A DNA stretch of 64,000 bases from Mucilaginibacter sp. UBA5151 (GTDB taxonomy: Bacteria; Bacteroidota; Bacteroidia; Sphingobacteriales; Sphingobacteriaceae): assembly GCA_002413785.1 (NCBI GenBank), contig DHXR01000012.1, positions 50,211-114,210 of the forward strand, given 5' to 3'. A program made the translations under genes and the position numbers. The notes below the pieces were generated by a model. It was given only the letters and a program-made list of their open reading frames with translations, made no database searches and had not been told where the DNA came from. Below are positions 16,744 through 26,416 of the stretch, one piece after another. Every line of letters starts with the position of its first letter. The first letter of the stretch is position 1.

Positions 16744-17481
16744 TTAGAATTTAAGGGAAATTCCCAGCGTCGTTTGAATCTCAGTAATAGGCAGTTTGGT
16801 TTGATAACGGCCCACCCCGGTATAAGCAGGGCCCGAGTTCTCAATTTTTATCCCGTTTGAATTGATATAATTGCATTTTAAACCAATATCCCAGCTATCA
16901 CTCAGGCTATAGCGCACACCTGCGCTACCTCCATAAGCAAAAGTGATACCGCCCGACTTTAGCTGGTTAAGGTAAGTTGCTGAATTGCTTGAATTGTTAA
17001 AAACTACCCCAATGAATGGTGTTGAAATACTTTTTATGAGACCTGCTGACGCCCTCAGATCCAATGTGAACTTCTTATATAAAAAAGAGTACTGAGGCCC
17101 GGCCATCAGGTTAAGGTTTTGGTAGCGGTTAACTGCTGTAACGTTAGATTCATCTTTACCGAAGGAAGCGAGATAGCCATTGGCAAGATTTTGTGCATCG
17201 GCACCGGTTAGTTCGCCCTGGTCCTGGTAAGAGAAGGTTATGCCGATTCCAAAATTCTTATAAAGGTATATCCCCGCATCCAAACCCAGCGTAGTCCCTT
17301 TTTTTGCAAAACCTGCACTATTGTTGCTGTAATTTGTTTGACCAAAATTGCTTGCCGGGGTTGAAAAACCGCCTGTTAAGCCCAAATAGCTTTTTGCTTG
17401 TGTTACTTCATCCTGTGCTTTGGCATTTAAAGAGAAAAGTGTAATTAAAACTGCGGATAGAATAGTAAAGTTTTTTTTCAT
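16744..17481 (-). CDS. Outer-membrane beta-barrel protein, porin-like
   Basis: A 245-residue protein with a signal peptide (1-22, ending LNAKAQ) and alternating amphipathic strands (GLTGGFSTPASNFG, GIGITFSYQD, YQNLNLMAGPQYSFLYKKF, DLRASAGLIK). It ends in LGISLKF, the aromatic C-terminus expected of outer-membrane barrels. The length fits an eight-stranded barrel. Cargo is unknown. It stands alone between a shared terminator and a 440-bp gene-free interval. Confidence 0.8.
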   Translation of the reverse strand: MKKNFTILSAVLITLFSLNAKAQDEVTQAKSYLGLTGGFSTPASNFGQTNYSNNSAGFAKKGTTLGLDAGIYLYKNFGIGITFSYQDQGELTGADAQNLANGYLASFGKDESNVTAVNRYQNLNLMAGPQYSFLYKKFTLDLRASAGLIKSISTPFIGVVFNNSSNSATYLNQLKSGGITFAYGGSAGVRYSLSDSWDIGLKCNYINSNGIKIENSGPAYTGVGRYQTKLPITEIQTTLGISLKF

Positions 17482-17921
17482 GTTATAGTGCAGGTATTTT
17501 GTTTTTTATGTTAGTAATATTGCCCCGGTGTAAAACCGCCGGTTATGCAAACGTATAAAGGATTGCATTAGTATCCATATAAATTCTTAAAAAATGTTAA
17601 TTTTTCTCCGAAACACAAATCCTGATGCAGTTTTTGGGGTTTTCACCGGAAATAAAACCAGATCTTAAATGTTTGATAACAAATTCAGGTTCCGAAGATA
17701 TAGATAATATTCACAAATCGTTATATGGTAATTTGCGAAATAACAATTCGCCGCCCGGCGCGGGCAATCCGAACCGTCTTCCCTTTATTGATCCGATTTA
17801 TAAAAGCGATCACGATTTTTCTATTGGCACAACCTGTACCAGCTTGTTGTTTTCAAACATCAATCTTAAAAAAACACCCGGGCCTAACAAAAATCAACTT
17901 TTGCCCTGCCGGTTTATGAGG
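17482..17921. other. Gene-free interval between two minus-strand secreted-protein genes
   Basis: A 104-codon plus-strand frame (17625-17939) overlaps the next gene's 3' end and has no recognisable composition or start signal, so I treat the region as non-coding. The 17482-17600 part is the promoter region of the beta-barrel gene. CGCCCGGCGCGGGCAATCC near 17751 is a locally GC-rich patch. Confidence 0.4.
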
Positions 17922-18677
17922 CTACCTTATGGCTGTTAACTCAACAGTAAAGTTTCTGCCCTGGTATTTTATCATGCCAAAGTTAGGCGCATACCACACT
18001 GCACTTTCAGTGGTATTAGCCGGCATTTTGGGTCCAAGATTGCCTAATTTCGCTCTCATCTTGTCCATTGCGCTCATGGCGCTGTTTAAGGTATCTGCAT
18101 TGGCACCTTTAAATGCCATGGAAGAAGTAGTTTTATAGGTTATTTTAAAGCATTCCCAACTTCCGGCAGGTGTAGTAACCGTTTCTTTCGCCACTACCAT
18201 CCTGTCGGTGGTGTGAATAGTGGTGACACCAGTCATGCCGTTACTCATCGTCGATTCCATTTGCGTTGTGGCGTCTTTTAAATGGTCCCCCACCTGCATC
18301 CCGGCAGGATACTCCATATAAGTGCTGTTTATTACTTTAACATTCATTTTTGGATTTTGCTGGGACTGTTGCGGAGAATTGAAGCTCATATCCATCATCA
18401 TTACACCGCCATCACATTTGTAAGTCATATTGGATGAACCCAGCAACTTCCCGTTCTTATCATAGGTTTCCGACAGGACGTTTGCCGTAGTTACCCCGTT
18501 TTCTGTATTTACATCCGACACCTTCGTCACTGATTTATAGGTAACATCCCCTTTATCATTAGTAGAAGTCATCTCAATGGTTTTATTTTTTTGCATGTAC
18601 ATGTAATGTGTACAATCCTGTGCAAGTAACCGCGATGCCACTATAAGGCAAGCGCTTAGTAGAATGATTTTTTTCAT
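17922..18677 (-). CDS. Secreted TapB-like (DUF3108-like) protein
   Basis: A 251-residue protein with a signal peptide (1-19, ending RLLAQ). The body shows the TapB / DUF3108 pattern of lipid-handling-type beta folds: TYKCDGGVMMMDM, a VGDHLKD segment, VAKETVTTPAGSWECFKITY (the conserved 'tpaGsw.c.ki' block) and AVWYAPNFGMIKYQ near the end. Function in Bacteroidota is unknown. It sits alone, with an AT-rich 890-bp gene-free region upstream that should contain its promoter. Confidence 0.65.
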   Translation of the reverse strand: MKKIILLSACLIVASRLLAQDCTHYMYMQKNKTIEMTSTNDKGDVTYKSVTKVSDVNTENGVTTANVLSETYDKNGKLLGSSNMTYKCDGGVMMMDMSFNSPQQSQQNPKMNVKVINSTYMEYPAGMQVGDHLKDATTQMESTMSNGMTGVTTIHTTDRMVVAKETVTTPAGSWECFKITYKTTSSMAFKGANADTLNSAMSAMDKMRAKLGNLGPKMPANTTESAVWYAPNFGMIKYQGRNFTVELTAIR

Positions 18678-19452
18678 GGCTTTTTGTTTTTAATTTATCA
18701 ATAATGTGGATTAACGTGTAAAGCCAAAAGCTGAACTTTTTATTGAAATTAAAACGGGTAGATTTAATTGGTCAGCCTTATGAAGCTTTTGTATTAAGTA
18801 TATAAAATTAGGAAATTTTATAATATATATAACAAAATAATAATGAAATAAGTCTTAATTTGATGACTGACAAGCTTGTTTAAGGCTAAATGCAGGTAAA
18901 TAGTAAATTGTTAATTATAAAAAACGGGAAGCATTGTGGCATGTTGTATAGGGCAGGTGCGGTATTTAAACCGCACCGCCTTTAACAACATTGATTAAAA
19001 CGGGGGTATTATATTTTTTAAGAAATGGCTGCCATTTAATGGCTGATAAAGAATCAGCAGGCGCCATTTTTAAACTATTCAATTTGCCCGGTTGACATGG
19101 AAGCCGCGCCTTCCGGGAGGAACAAAATCCTTAATTTACAGCGGCTGACTGCAAAGTTATGAAAGACAAATTAGAAGGATATTAAATGCAGATTAGAATA
19201 GCATTAAAATTTCACGTTAAAAAATAATATAATCCGGTAATCCCAGGGACAATTTTTGCAATGGAGGTTCCTTATAACAGGCAGCTATCCGTGTTTTGCA
19301 TTAAGAATTTTTGCGTTTTATGGGGCTAAATATGTTTAGCTCTTCGAAAGGTGGTAAAAATTTGATTAATTAATTGTAAATCAACAGTTTATGGTAGTAG
19401 TAGCATAGAACCATAAATATTAAGTACTTCGGCCTTGAAATACGCAAAACGG

Positions 19453-19487
19453 CTAAAAAAAACCGGGTAACTTTCGCCACCCGGTTT
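19453..19487 (-). terminator. Rho-independent terminator of gltBD
   Basis: Read on the minus strand, AAACCGGGT pairs with ACCCGGTTT around GGCGAAAGTT and is followed by a T-run (complement of 19453-19459). It lies about 80 bp past the gltD stop. Confidence 0.85.
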
Positions 19488-19518
19488 CCATTATTTTGAT
19501 TGAATTGATTGCTTTTTC

Positions 19519-19566
19519 TACCATGGTCTATAGACTTCCTGCCATGAACCATGATCTATGAACTTC
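19519..19566. repeat. Gene-end repeat of the CCATGAACCATGATC type
   Basis: ACCATGGTCTATAGA... and ...CCATGAACCATGATCTATGAAC are partly self-complementary and abut the gltD 3' end. Same word family as 11190-11217. Confidence 0.55.
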
Positions 19567-19567
19567 C

Positions 19568-21046
19568 CTAAAACACTTGCTCAAACTGGTTCACCGCATC
19601 TTTGCTTTCAAGCACCGAATGGCCCATTAAAAACTCATCTACTTTGCGGGCGGCTTCGCGGCCCTCGGAAATTGCCCAAACTACAAGGGATTGTCCGCGG
19701 CGCATATCGCCGGCGGCAAATACTTTGCTTACATTGGTGCGGTAAATACCTTCTTTTGCTTTTACGTTTTTACGCTCGTCCAGCTCAACGCCCAGGCTTT
19801 CAATCATGCCGGTATGCTGCGGGAACAAAAAGCCCATCGCCAGGAATACCCTTTGACAAGGTATTTCGCGTTCAGATCCTTCTACTTTATGAAATTTGAT
19901 AGGACGGTTCATTACATCCAGTTCCCAGGTAACATCAGTCACCCTGATGGCCCTGAGGTTGCCGTTTTCGTCGCCCAAAAATTCTTCACTGTTAACGCCC
20001 CAAAAACGGTCGGCGCCTTCTTCATGACTGCTGGTGGTTTTCAACAGCATCGGGTAGGTTGGCCATGGCATGTGTGCGGTACGCTGTTCAGGCGGCTGGC
20101 TCATTACCTCAAATTGTTTGATCGACTTTGCACCCTGGCGGTTTGAGGTACCCACGCAATCCGAGCCGGTATCACCGCCGCCAATTACTATCACATCCTT
20201 GCCGGCGGCTAAAATGTCTTCCTGATCAAATTTGATACCGCTTACGCGTTTGTTTTGCTGCTTTAAAAAATCCATCGCAAAGTGGATGCCTTTCAGTTCC
20301 CTGCCGGGGATAGGCAGGTTACGCGGAATGGTTGAACCACCTGCCAGTATAACAGCATCATGGCTGCGTACCAGGTCATCGGCAGCAATATCTTTGCCTA
20401 CCTCGGTATTGCATTTGAATACGATGCCATCTTTTTGCATTACTTCAACGCGGCGGTCGATAACCCATTTTTCCAGCTTAAAATCGGGGATACCGTAACG
20501 CAGCAAACCACCCGGACGGTCGTCACGTTCGTAAACGGTTACCGAATGACCCGCTTTGCTCAATTGCGCAGCCGCTGCCAGCCCCGCAGGGCCGGAACCC
20601 ACTACCGCCACCTTTTTACCTGATTTTATCAGCGGTGCTACCGGTTTTACCAGATTTTTCTGATAAGCTATCTCGATAATATGCTTTTCAATTTCTTCAA
20701 TAGCTACTGCCGGTTTGTTGATCCCTAAAACACATGCCGATTCGCATGGCGCCGGGCAGATCCTGCCGGTAAATTCAGGGAAATTATTGGTTGACGATAA
20801 AATATTGTACGCTTCTTCCCATTTTTGGCGATACACAGCATCATTAAACTCAGGGATGATATTACCCAGCGGGCAACCCGCGTGACAAAACGGTATGCCG
20901 CAATTCATGCAGCGCGCCGATTGCTGGTTCAGTTTTTCATCACTGTATAAGTGAACAAACTCATTATAATTTTTTACACGTTCTGTAGCCGGTTCCTTTT
21001 CAGGAAGCTCCCTGTTGAACTCCTTAAACCCTGTTGGTTTTCCCAT
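19568..21046 (-). CDS. gltD: Glutamate synthase, small subunit
   Basis: Supplies electrons from NADPH to the large subunit, which makes two glutamates from glutamine and 2-oxoglutarate. The N-terminus carries the Cys cluster CMNCGIPFCHAGCPLGN, which ligates 4Fe-4S. The FAD motif VVGSGPAGLAAA lies near residue 150, and the NADPH motif VIGGGDTGSDCVG near 290. The C-terminus has VFAAGDMRRGQSLVVWAISEGR, the second FAD contact. Its 492 residues are normal. The ATG overlaps the gltB stop as TAATG, so the two are coupled. A clear terminator follows. Confidence 0.97.
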   Translation of the reverse strand: MGKPTGFKEFNRELPEKEPATERVKNYNEFVHLYSDEKLNQQSARCMNCGIPFCHAGCPLGNIIPEFNDAVYRQKWEEAYNILSSTNNFPEFTGRICPAPCESACVLGINKPAVAIEEIEKHIIEIAYQKNLVKPVAPLIKSGKKVAVVGSGPAGLAAAAQLSKAGHSVTVYERDDRPGGLLRYGIPDFKLEKWVIDRRVEVMQKDGIVFKCNTEVGKDIAADDLVRSHDAVILAGGSTIPRNLPIPGRELKGIHFAMDFLKQQNKRVSGIKFDQEDILAAGKDVIVIGGGDTGSDCVGTSNRQGAKSIKQFEVMSQPPEQRTAHMPWPTYPMLLKTTSSHEEGADRFWGVNSEEFLGDENGNLRAIRVTDVTWELDVMNRPIKFHKVEGSEREIPCQRVFLAMGFLFPQHTGMIESLGVELDERKNVKAKEGIYRTNVSKVFAAGDMRRGQSLVVWAISEGREAARKVDEFLMGHSVLESKDAVNQFEQVF

Positions 21047-24000
21047 TAGCCAATAGTTTGATATTCTAATTTCTCTAAAACTTTTTTATACTCTTTCGGA
21101 TACACCTTCACAAATTGCGAAGCTGCTTTTTTCCAGTCGGCCAGTAGTTGTTGCGCTACCTCACTGCCGGTTAAATGTACGTGCTTGCGCAATAAAGCGA
21201 TGATCTGTTCCTCGTCTTTTATCGATAGCGGATCGAGGTCAACCATTTCGGTATTGCAGTTTTCGCTGAAGGTATTGTCAGGGTTATATACCCAGGCTAT
21301 ACCGCCGCTCATACCTGCTGCAAAATTGCGGCCTGTTTCGCCCAATATCAGTGCACGACCGCCTGTCATGTACTCGCAACCATGATCGCCTATACCTTCA
21401 ACAACAGTGGTAGCGCCCGAGTTACGTACGGCAAAACGTTCGCCGGCCATACCACGGATAAATACCTCGCCCGAAGTTGCGCCATAAAGCGCCACGTTGC
21501 CGATGATGATATTTTCTTCTGGCGTAAACGTTGCCCTTTCTGACGGGTAGATAGCCAGTTGCGCCCCTGATAAGCCTTTTCCTACATAATCATTGGCTTC
21601 GCCTTCCAGTTCAAAGGAAATACCTTTGGTAGCGAAAGCACCGAAGCTTTGCCCCGCCGAACCTTTGAATTTAAAGTTGATGGTGTTATCGGGCAAGCCC
21701 GGCGAACCATACTGCTTCGAAATTTCGTTGGATAATAAAGTACCGATGGTACGGTCAACATTCCTTACATCAAAGGTGGCGAACACAGGGGTTTTATCCA
21801 GCAGCGCAGGTTGTGCAGCTTCAAGCAATCGCCAGTCGAGGATATTATCCAGGCCGTGATCTTGTTTTTCGCTGTTATAAAGCGTTACATCCTTTGGATT
21901 ATTTACCGGATGCAATATGCCTGTAAGATCTATCTTTTTAGCTTTCCAGCTTTTCAGGTTATCCTTAACCTTTAAAAACTGGACACGGCCAACCATTTCA
22001 TTTATTGTATGGAAACCAAGTTCGGCCATAATCTCACGCAATTCCTCGGCCATAAAGCGGAAGAGGTTAACGATATGTTCCGGCTTGCCCGAGAATAGTT
22101 TTCTTAGTTCTTTATCCTGTGTGGCAACGCCCACAGGGCAGGTATTCAGGTGGCATTTGCGCATCATAATACAGCCGCCGGCAACAAGCGCCGCAGTGGC
22201 AACACCCCATTCTTCGGCGCCCATCAAACAGGCAATGGCCAAATCACGCCCTGTTTTTAGTTGACCGTCAGTTTGTAAAACAACACGGCTGCGCAGTTTA
22301 TTGCGTACCAGTGTCTGGTGCGCTTCGGTTAAACCAAGTTCCCATGGCAGGCCTGCATGTTTTATGGAACTGATGGGCGATGCGCCCGTACCGCCGTCGT
22401 ACCCTGCAATCAGGATAACGTCGGCATGGGCTTTGGCAACCCCGGCAGCAATGGTGCCAACCCCGGCTTTTGAAACCAGTTTTACATTGATACGCGCAGC
22501 GCGGTTAGCATTTTTAAGGTCGAATATGAGTTGTGCTAAGTCTTCAATCGAGTAAATATCATGGTGCGGCGGCGGCGATATTAAACCAACGCCGGGTGTG
22601 GAGTGCCTTGTTTTTGCAATCCAGTCGTCCACTTTATCGCCGGGCAGCTGACCGCCTTCGCCGGGTTTTGCACCCTGGGCCATTTTTATTTGCAGCTCAT
22701 CGGCATTGGTCAAATAATTTGAAGTTACCCCGAAACGTCCCGAAGCAACCTGCTTGATAGCCGAACGCATGGAATCGCCGTTTGGCAGCGGCTTGTACCT
22801 CATTTCGTCCTCGCCGCCTTCGCCGGTATTGCTTTTGCCGCCGATGCGGTTCATAGCAATAGCCATTGTGCTGTGTGCCTCGTGCGAAATAGAACCGAAT
22901 GACATGGCGCCTGTGGCAAAGCGTTTCATAATGTTTTCTGCCGGTTCAACCTCATCCAAACTTATCGGCTCGCGGTGGTGGGCAAAGTCAAGCAATCCCC
23001 TTATGGTGAAATGCTTTTCGGTTTGCTCGTTTATTTCTTTTGCGTAGTTTTTATATACATTATAATCATTACTGCGGGTGGCGTGCTGCAGCAAGTGGAC
23101 TGTAGTAGGATTAAACAGGTGCGATTCCCCGCGGCGTTTCCATTGGTAAATACCGCCTTCGGGCAATAAATGCAGGCCTGATTTTGAGCCACCAAAACCG
23201 ACTTTGTGCTTGCAAAGCGATTCGCGTGCTATCTCATCAAGCCCCAAACCGCCAATGCGGGTTACAGCGCCTGTAAAATATTTATCCACTACAGACTGGT
23301 TAAGCCCTAATATTTCAAAAACCTGCGAACCATGGTAAGATTGCAGCGTGGAAATACCCATTTTTGAGAAGATCTTCAGCAAACCGTCGTTAACCGATTT
23401 AACATAGTTATTCCGAAGTTTCTTAATATCGAGGTCAGTTTCAAGGCTGCCGTTATTCTTCAGTGTTTCTATGGTTGACAGGGCGAGATAAGGATTGATG
23501 GCGGTGGCGCCAAAAGCAAGCAAACAAGCAAAATGATGTACTTCCCAGGTATCGCCTGTCTCCACAACTAAACCTACGGCGCCGCGTCGGCCTGTCCTGA
23601 TCAAATGGTGATGTACCGCTGATACAGCCAGCAATGACGGTATTGGCGCGTGCTCCGAGTCGATGGCACGGTCAGATAGTATTATTACTTCGAAACCATC
23701 ATCAACAGAATCCTCAGCGTAGCGGCACAACCTTGCAATACCTCTTTCCATACTACTGGGCATCCCGTCGGCATTATAATAGGTTTGCAGCGTTTTGGCA
23801 TGGAACATCCCGGTATCTATACTCCGCAGCTTTTCCAGCTGGTGATTTTTTAATATCGGGTGTTTTAATACCACGCAATGGCAGTGCATTTTATCTTCAT
23901 CGAGCAGGTTGCCGTTGTTACCGATAAAGGTAGAAAGGCTCATCACCAATCGTTCGCGTATCGGGTCGATAGGGGGGTTAGTTACCTGCGCAAAAAATTG

Positions 24001-25566
24001 TTTAAAATAACTGGATAAATGCTGCGGCTTGTCAGACAATATAGCCAGCGGCACATCAGTACCCATAGAGCCGATGGGCTCTTTGCCCTCAAGCGCCATT
24101 GGTTTAATAATAGTGTCGATATCCTCGCGGCTATAGCCGAAAACCTGCTGGTAACGGTAAACCGAATCTTCGGACAGATCGGCAAATGCCAAACGCGGCT
24201 CGGCAAGTTCGCCAAGCTGTATTTTATAATTTTCCAGCCAGCGGCCATAAGGCTGGCGCGATGCTATCTGGTGTTTTATCTCATCATCAGTAATGATCTT
24301 CCCTTCTTCGGTATCTATCAGCAGCATTTTGCCGGGCTGTAAACGGCCCTTGCGTGCTACTAATTTTTCGTCGATGTTTAATACACCCGCTTCCGAAGCG
24401 GCAATAACCCGGCCATCGGTAGTGATCACAAAGCGCAACGGGCGCAATCCGTTCCTGTCAAGCAATGCGCCGATCAGTTTTCCGTCGGTAAAAGTTATGG
24501 CGGCCGGACCATCCCAGGGCTCTATTAACGCGGCATGGAACTCATAGAAAGCCTTTTTTATCGGGTCCATTTGCTCGTTGCCGTCCCATGCTTCGGGCAC
24601 CAGCATCATCATCACATGCGGCAATGAACGGCCGCTGTGCAGTAATATTTCGATGATATTATCAAGGCAGGCAGAGTCCGACTGGTTATTATCGATCACA
24701 GGCAGCAGCATCTCCATTTCTTCGTGGGTGAAGTAAGAGGATGCATAAGATTTCAGGCCCGAATAAAACCAGTTTAAATTACCTGTTAAAGTATTGATCT
24801 CCCCGTTATGGGCGATGAGGCGGAATGGCTGCGCCAGTTTCCACGATGGAAAAGTATTGGTTGAGAAACGCGAATGGATCATGGCAAAGCCTGACGCCAT
24901 ACGCAGATCAGTAAGGTCGTTAAAATACTGGCGTAACTGGTAGGTGGTTACCTGCCCTTTGTAAACAATTGTTTTACAGGATAATGAAGTGAAATAAAAA
25001 TGTTCGCCGGCAGCCGGTATGGTTTCGGTAATTGTTTTGTTGATATAACGCCTTAATATATAAAGCTTGCGTTCAAAATCATCGGCATTGGTAATATGGT
25101 GCGGGCGCTGAATAAAAAGCTGTTCAACATCCGGTTCCGCCTTACGGGCAGTTTCACCTAACACAGACGAGTTAACTGATAATTTACGGTAACCCAATTT
25201 ATGCAAGCCAAGTTTTTCAATGGCATTGGTTATCACTATACGGCATGCCTTCTTTAAGGCTGATTCTTTCGGGAAGAAGATCATCCCAACTCCGTATTCG
25301 CCTGGTTCCGGCAAACTTATCTCCAGTTCGGAGCATTCTTCCATTAAAAACTCATGGGGCAATTGTATCAATATACCTGCACCGTCGCCGGTTTCAGGGT
25401 CACATCCGCATGCGCCGCGGTGCTCCATATTTTCGAGCATAGTGAGCGCATCATCAATTATTTGGTTGGATTTATGGCCGTTAATGTTAGTTATAAACCC
25501 TGTTCCGCACGAGTCGTGTTCAAATTCCGGCCTGTAGAGGCCCTGTCGGCTTTCGTCTTGTTGCAT
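21046..25566 (-). CDS. gltB: Glutamate synthase, large subunit
   Basis: A 1506-residue ammonia-assimilation enzyme. The glutaminase domain begins with an N-terminal Cys (DSCGTGF, residue 20) that becomes the nucleophile after removal of a short propeptide. The glutamate-synthase FMN domain has GEGGEDEMRY and GGQLPGDKV near residue 900-960. The 3Fe-4S site is C-x5-C-x4-C in CIMMRKCHLNTCPVG near 1139. The C-terminal beta-helix has GXXG repeats (GGRALILGETGRNFAAGMSGG). Upstream DNA is very AT-rich, and ACCGTTT/AAACGGT (about 25576-25593) forms a hairpin in the likely leader. Works with glnN and amt elsewhere in the window. Confidence 0.97.
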   Translation of the reverse strand: MQQDESRQGLYRPEFEHDSCGTGFITNINGHKSNQIIDDALTMLENMEHRGACGCDPETGDGAGILIQLPHEFLMEECSELEISLPEPGEYGVGMIFFPKESALKKACRIVITNAIEKLGLHKLGYRKLSVNSSVLGETARKAEPDVEQLFIQRPHHITNADDFERKLYILRRYINKTITETIPAAGEHFYFTSLSCKTIVYKGQVTTYQLRQYFNDLTDLRMASGFAMIHSRFSTNTFPSWKLAQPFRLIAHNGEINTLTGNLNWFYSGLKSYASSYFTHEEMEMLLPVIDNNQSDSACLDNIIEILLHSGRSLPHVMMMLVPEAWDGNEQMDPIKKAFYEFHAALIEPWDGPAAITFTDGKLIGALLDRNGLRPLRFVITTDGRVIAASEAGVLNIDEKLVARKGRLQPGKMLLIDTEEGKIITDDEIKHQIASRQPYGRWLENYKIQLGELAEPRLAFADLSEDSVYRYQQVFGYSREDIDTIIKPMALEGKEPIGSMGTDVPLAILSDKPQHLSSYFKQFFAQVTNPPIDPIRERLVMSLSTFIGNNGNLLDEDKMHCHCVVLKHPILKNHQLEKLRSIDTGMFHAKTLQTYYNADGMPSSMERGIARLCRYAEDSVDDGFEVIILSDRAIDSEHAPIPSLLAVSAVHHHLIRTGRRGAVGLVVETGDTWEVHHFACLLAFGATAINPYLALSTIETLKNNGSLETDLDIKKLRNNYVKSVNDGLLKIFSKMGISTLQSYHGSQVFEILGLNQSVVDKYFTGAVTRIGGLGLDEIARESLCKHKVGFGGSKSGLHLLPEGGIYQWKRRGESHLFNPTTVHLLQHATRSNDYNVYKNYAKEINEQTEKHFTIRGLLDFAHHREPISLDEVEPAENIMKRFATGAMSFGSISHEAHSTMAIAMNRIGGKSNTGEGGEDEMRYKPLPNGDSMRSAIKQVASGRFGVTSNYLTNADELQIKMAQGAKPGEGGQLPGDKVDDWIAKTRHSTPGVGLISPPPHHDIYSIEDLAQLIFDLKNANRAARINVKLVSKAGVGTIAAGVAKAHADVILIAGYDGGTGASPISSIKHAGLPWELGLTEAHQTLVRNKLRSRVVLQTDGQLKTGRDLAIACLMGAEEWGVATAALVAGGCIMMRKCHLNTCPVGVATQDKELRKLFSGKPEHIVNLFRFMAEELREIMAELGFHTINEMVGRVQFLKVKDNLKSWKAKKIDLTGILHPVNNPKDVTLYNSEKQDHGLDNILDWRLLEAAQPALLDKTPVFATFDVRNVDRTIGTLLSNEISKQYGSPGLPDNTINFKFKGSAGQSFGAFATKGISFELEGEANDYVGKGLSGAQLAIYPSERATFTPEENIIIGNVALYGATSGEVFIRGMAGERFAVRNSGATTVVEGIGDHGCEYMTGGRALILGETGRNFAAGMSGGIAWVYNPDNTFSENCNTEMVDLDPLSIKDEEQIIALLRKHVHLTGSEVAQQLLADWKKAASQFVKVYPKEYKKVLEKLEYQTIG

Positions 25567-25866
25567 TGTAAAATAAACCGTTTTTTTAAACGGTGCAACT
25601 ACGAAGTTACTGATTGTGGCTTTAAATTAAAAATTTCTCAAAATTTTTACGTATTTCTAAAAACTATAATATTTTTTTATTTCAAAATTGCCAAATTGTT
25701 AATAAAATATATGTTTTTATTTAAATTTGATAATATATCTTTTTCTATTTTGTTTTTTTGATTTTTACTTTCGAAAAAATTCAAATTCAAACAAAAAATA
25801 AACGTTTCTCATTTTGAATTAAATTGTAAGTTTGATAATTAAACCTCACAATTTGTTAAATTTCTG
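25567..25866. other. AT-rich regulatory region upstream of gltB
   Basis: About 300 bp, mostly A/T, without a gene. It contains a leader hairpin next to gltB and several T- and A-tracts similar in texture to the glnN-amt intergenic region. It likely holds the gltB promoter and perhaps nitrogen control sites. Confidence 0.4.
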
Positions 25867-26326
25867 ATGAAAAAATATTGTTTAACCCTGTTTTTTTTAA
25901 ATTTCATAATTTACACTTTCGCACAAAGAATACCTGGTATTTGAGTTTTGGACAAAACATTTTGAAGGGACCTACAAAAAGCAGTTCATTCCCGGTAAAA
26001 TTGACACAGGTTTCAATTGCCAGGTATTCTGTTTCCGGGAAAAATTGAACCACCCCCAATTGCTGGCCACCAACAGGCATATCAGCTGCGGCGGGCTTGA
26101 GTTGACAGACCTGCAATGGTAAAACAACAGCCTATCGGGTATCAGCAACGTGGTTGCCAGCGATAGTTATGTTATTTATATCCATGAAAATAAGGGCTCT
26201 GGTTTTAGGGATATCACCGTAAAAAACGCCACGTTGGTAACAAATGAAAAGGACGGGGACATGAGGAAAATTACTCTGTTTTCAACCGGAGATAATTTGG
26301 TTAACTGGAGTGTAAATTATAATTGA
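25867..26326 (+). pseudogene. Decayed secreted glycosidase fragment
   Basis: Starts with a clear signal peptide (MKKYCLTLFFLNFIIYTFAQR) and then shifts frame. Another frame reads EYLVFEFWTKHFEGTYKKQ, then HPQLLATNRHISCGGLEL and TDLQW before a stop. A further frame reads LSGISNVVASDSYVIYIHEN and ends ...NWSVNYN. Taken together this resembles the C-terminal beta-sandwich of alpha-galactosidase-like glycoside hydrolases (the FW, SRH and 'LSG' blocks) fused directly to a signal peptide, so the catalytic domain is missing. At least one frameshift and two stops interrupt it. The glycosidase call is inference from the block order. Confidence 0.6.
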
Positions 26327-26416
26327 CATTAATAATCAGGGAGCGCTATCTTAAAAATAATATTCCGACCAAAAAATAGCATCTTTATCCTGCTAAAAAA
26401 ACTAATTTCAAGCTAT

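Larger units (their letters stand above)
18678..19567. other. 890-bp gene-free region with strong hairpin
   Basis: No gene found. GGTGCGGT (18956-18963) and ACCGCACC (18970-18977) form a perfect hairpin, extendable through flanking GTTGT / ACAAC to about 18942-18991. GCTAAA-TATG-TTTAGC near 19326-19341 is a second small hairpin. The region could hold a structured RNA, but I cannot assign a family. The gltBD terminator lies near its right end. Confidence 0.4.

Noticed and set aside
17625..17939. 104-codon plus-strand frame
   Set aside because: No family, no start signal, overlaps the 3' end of a supported gene; composition looks non-coding.
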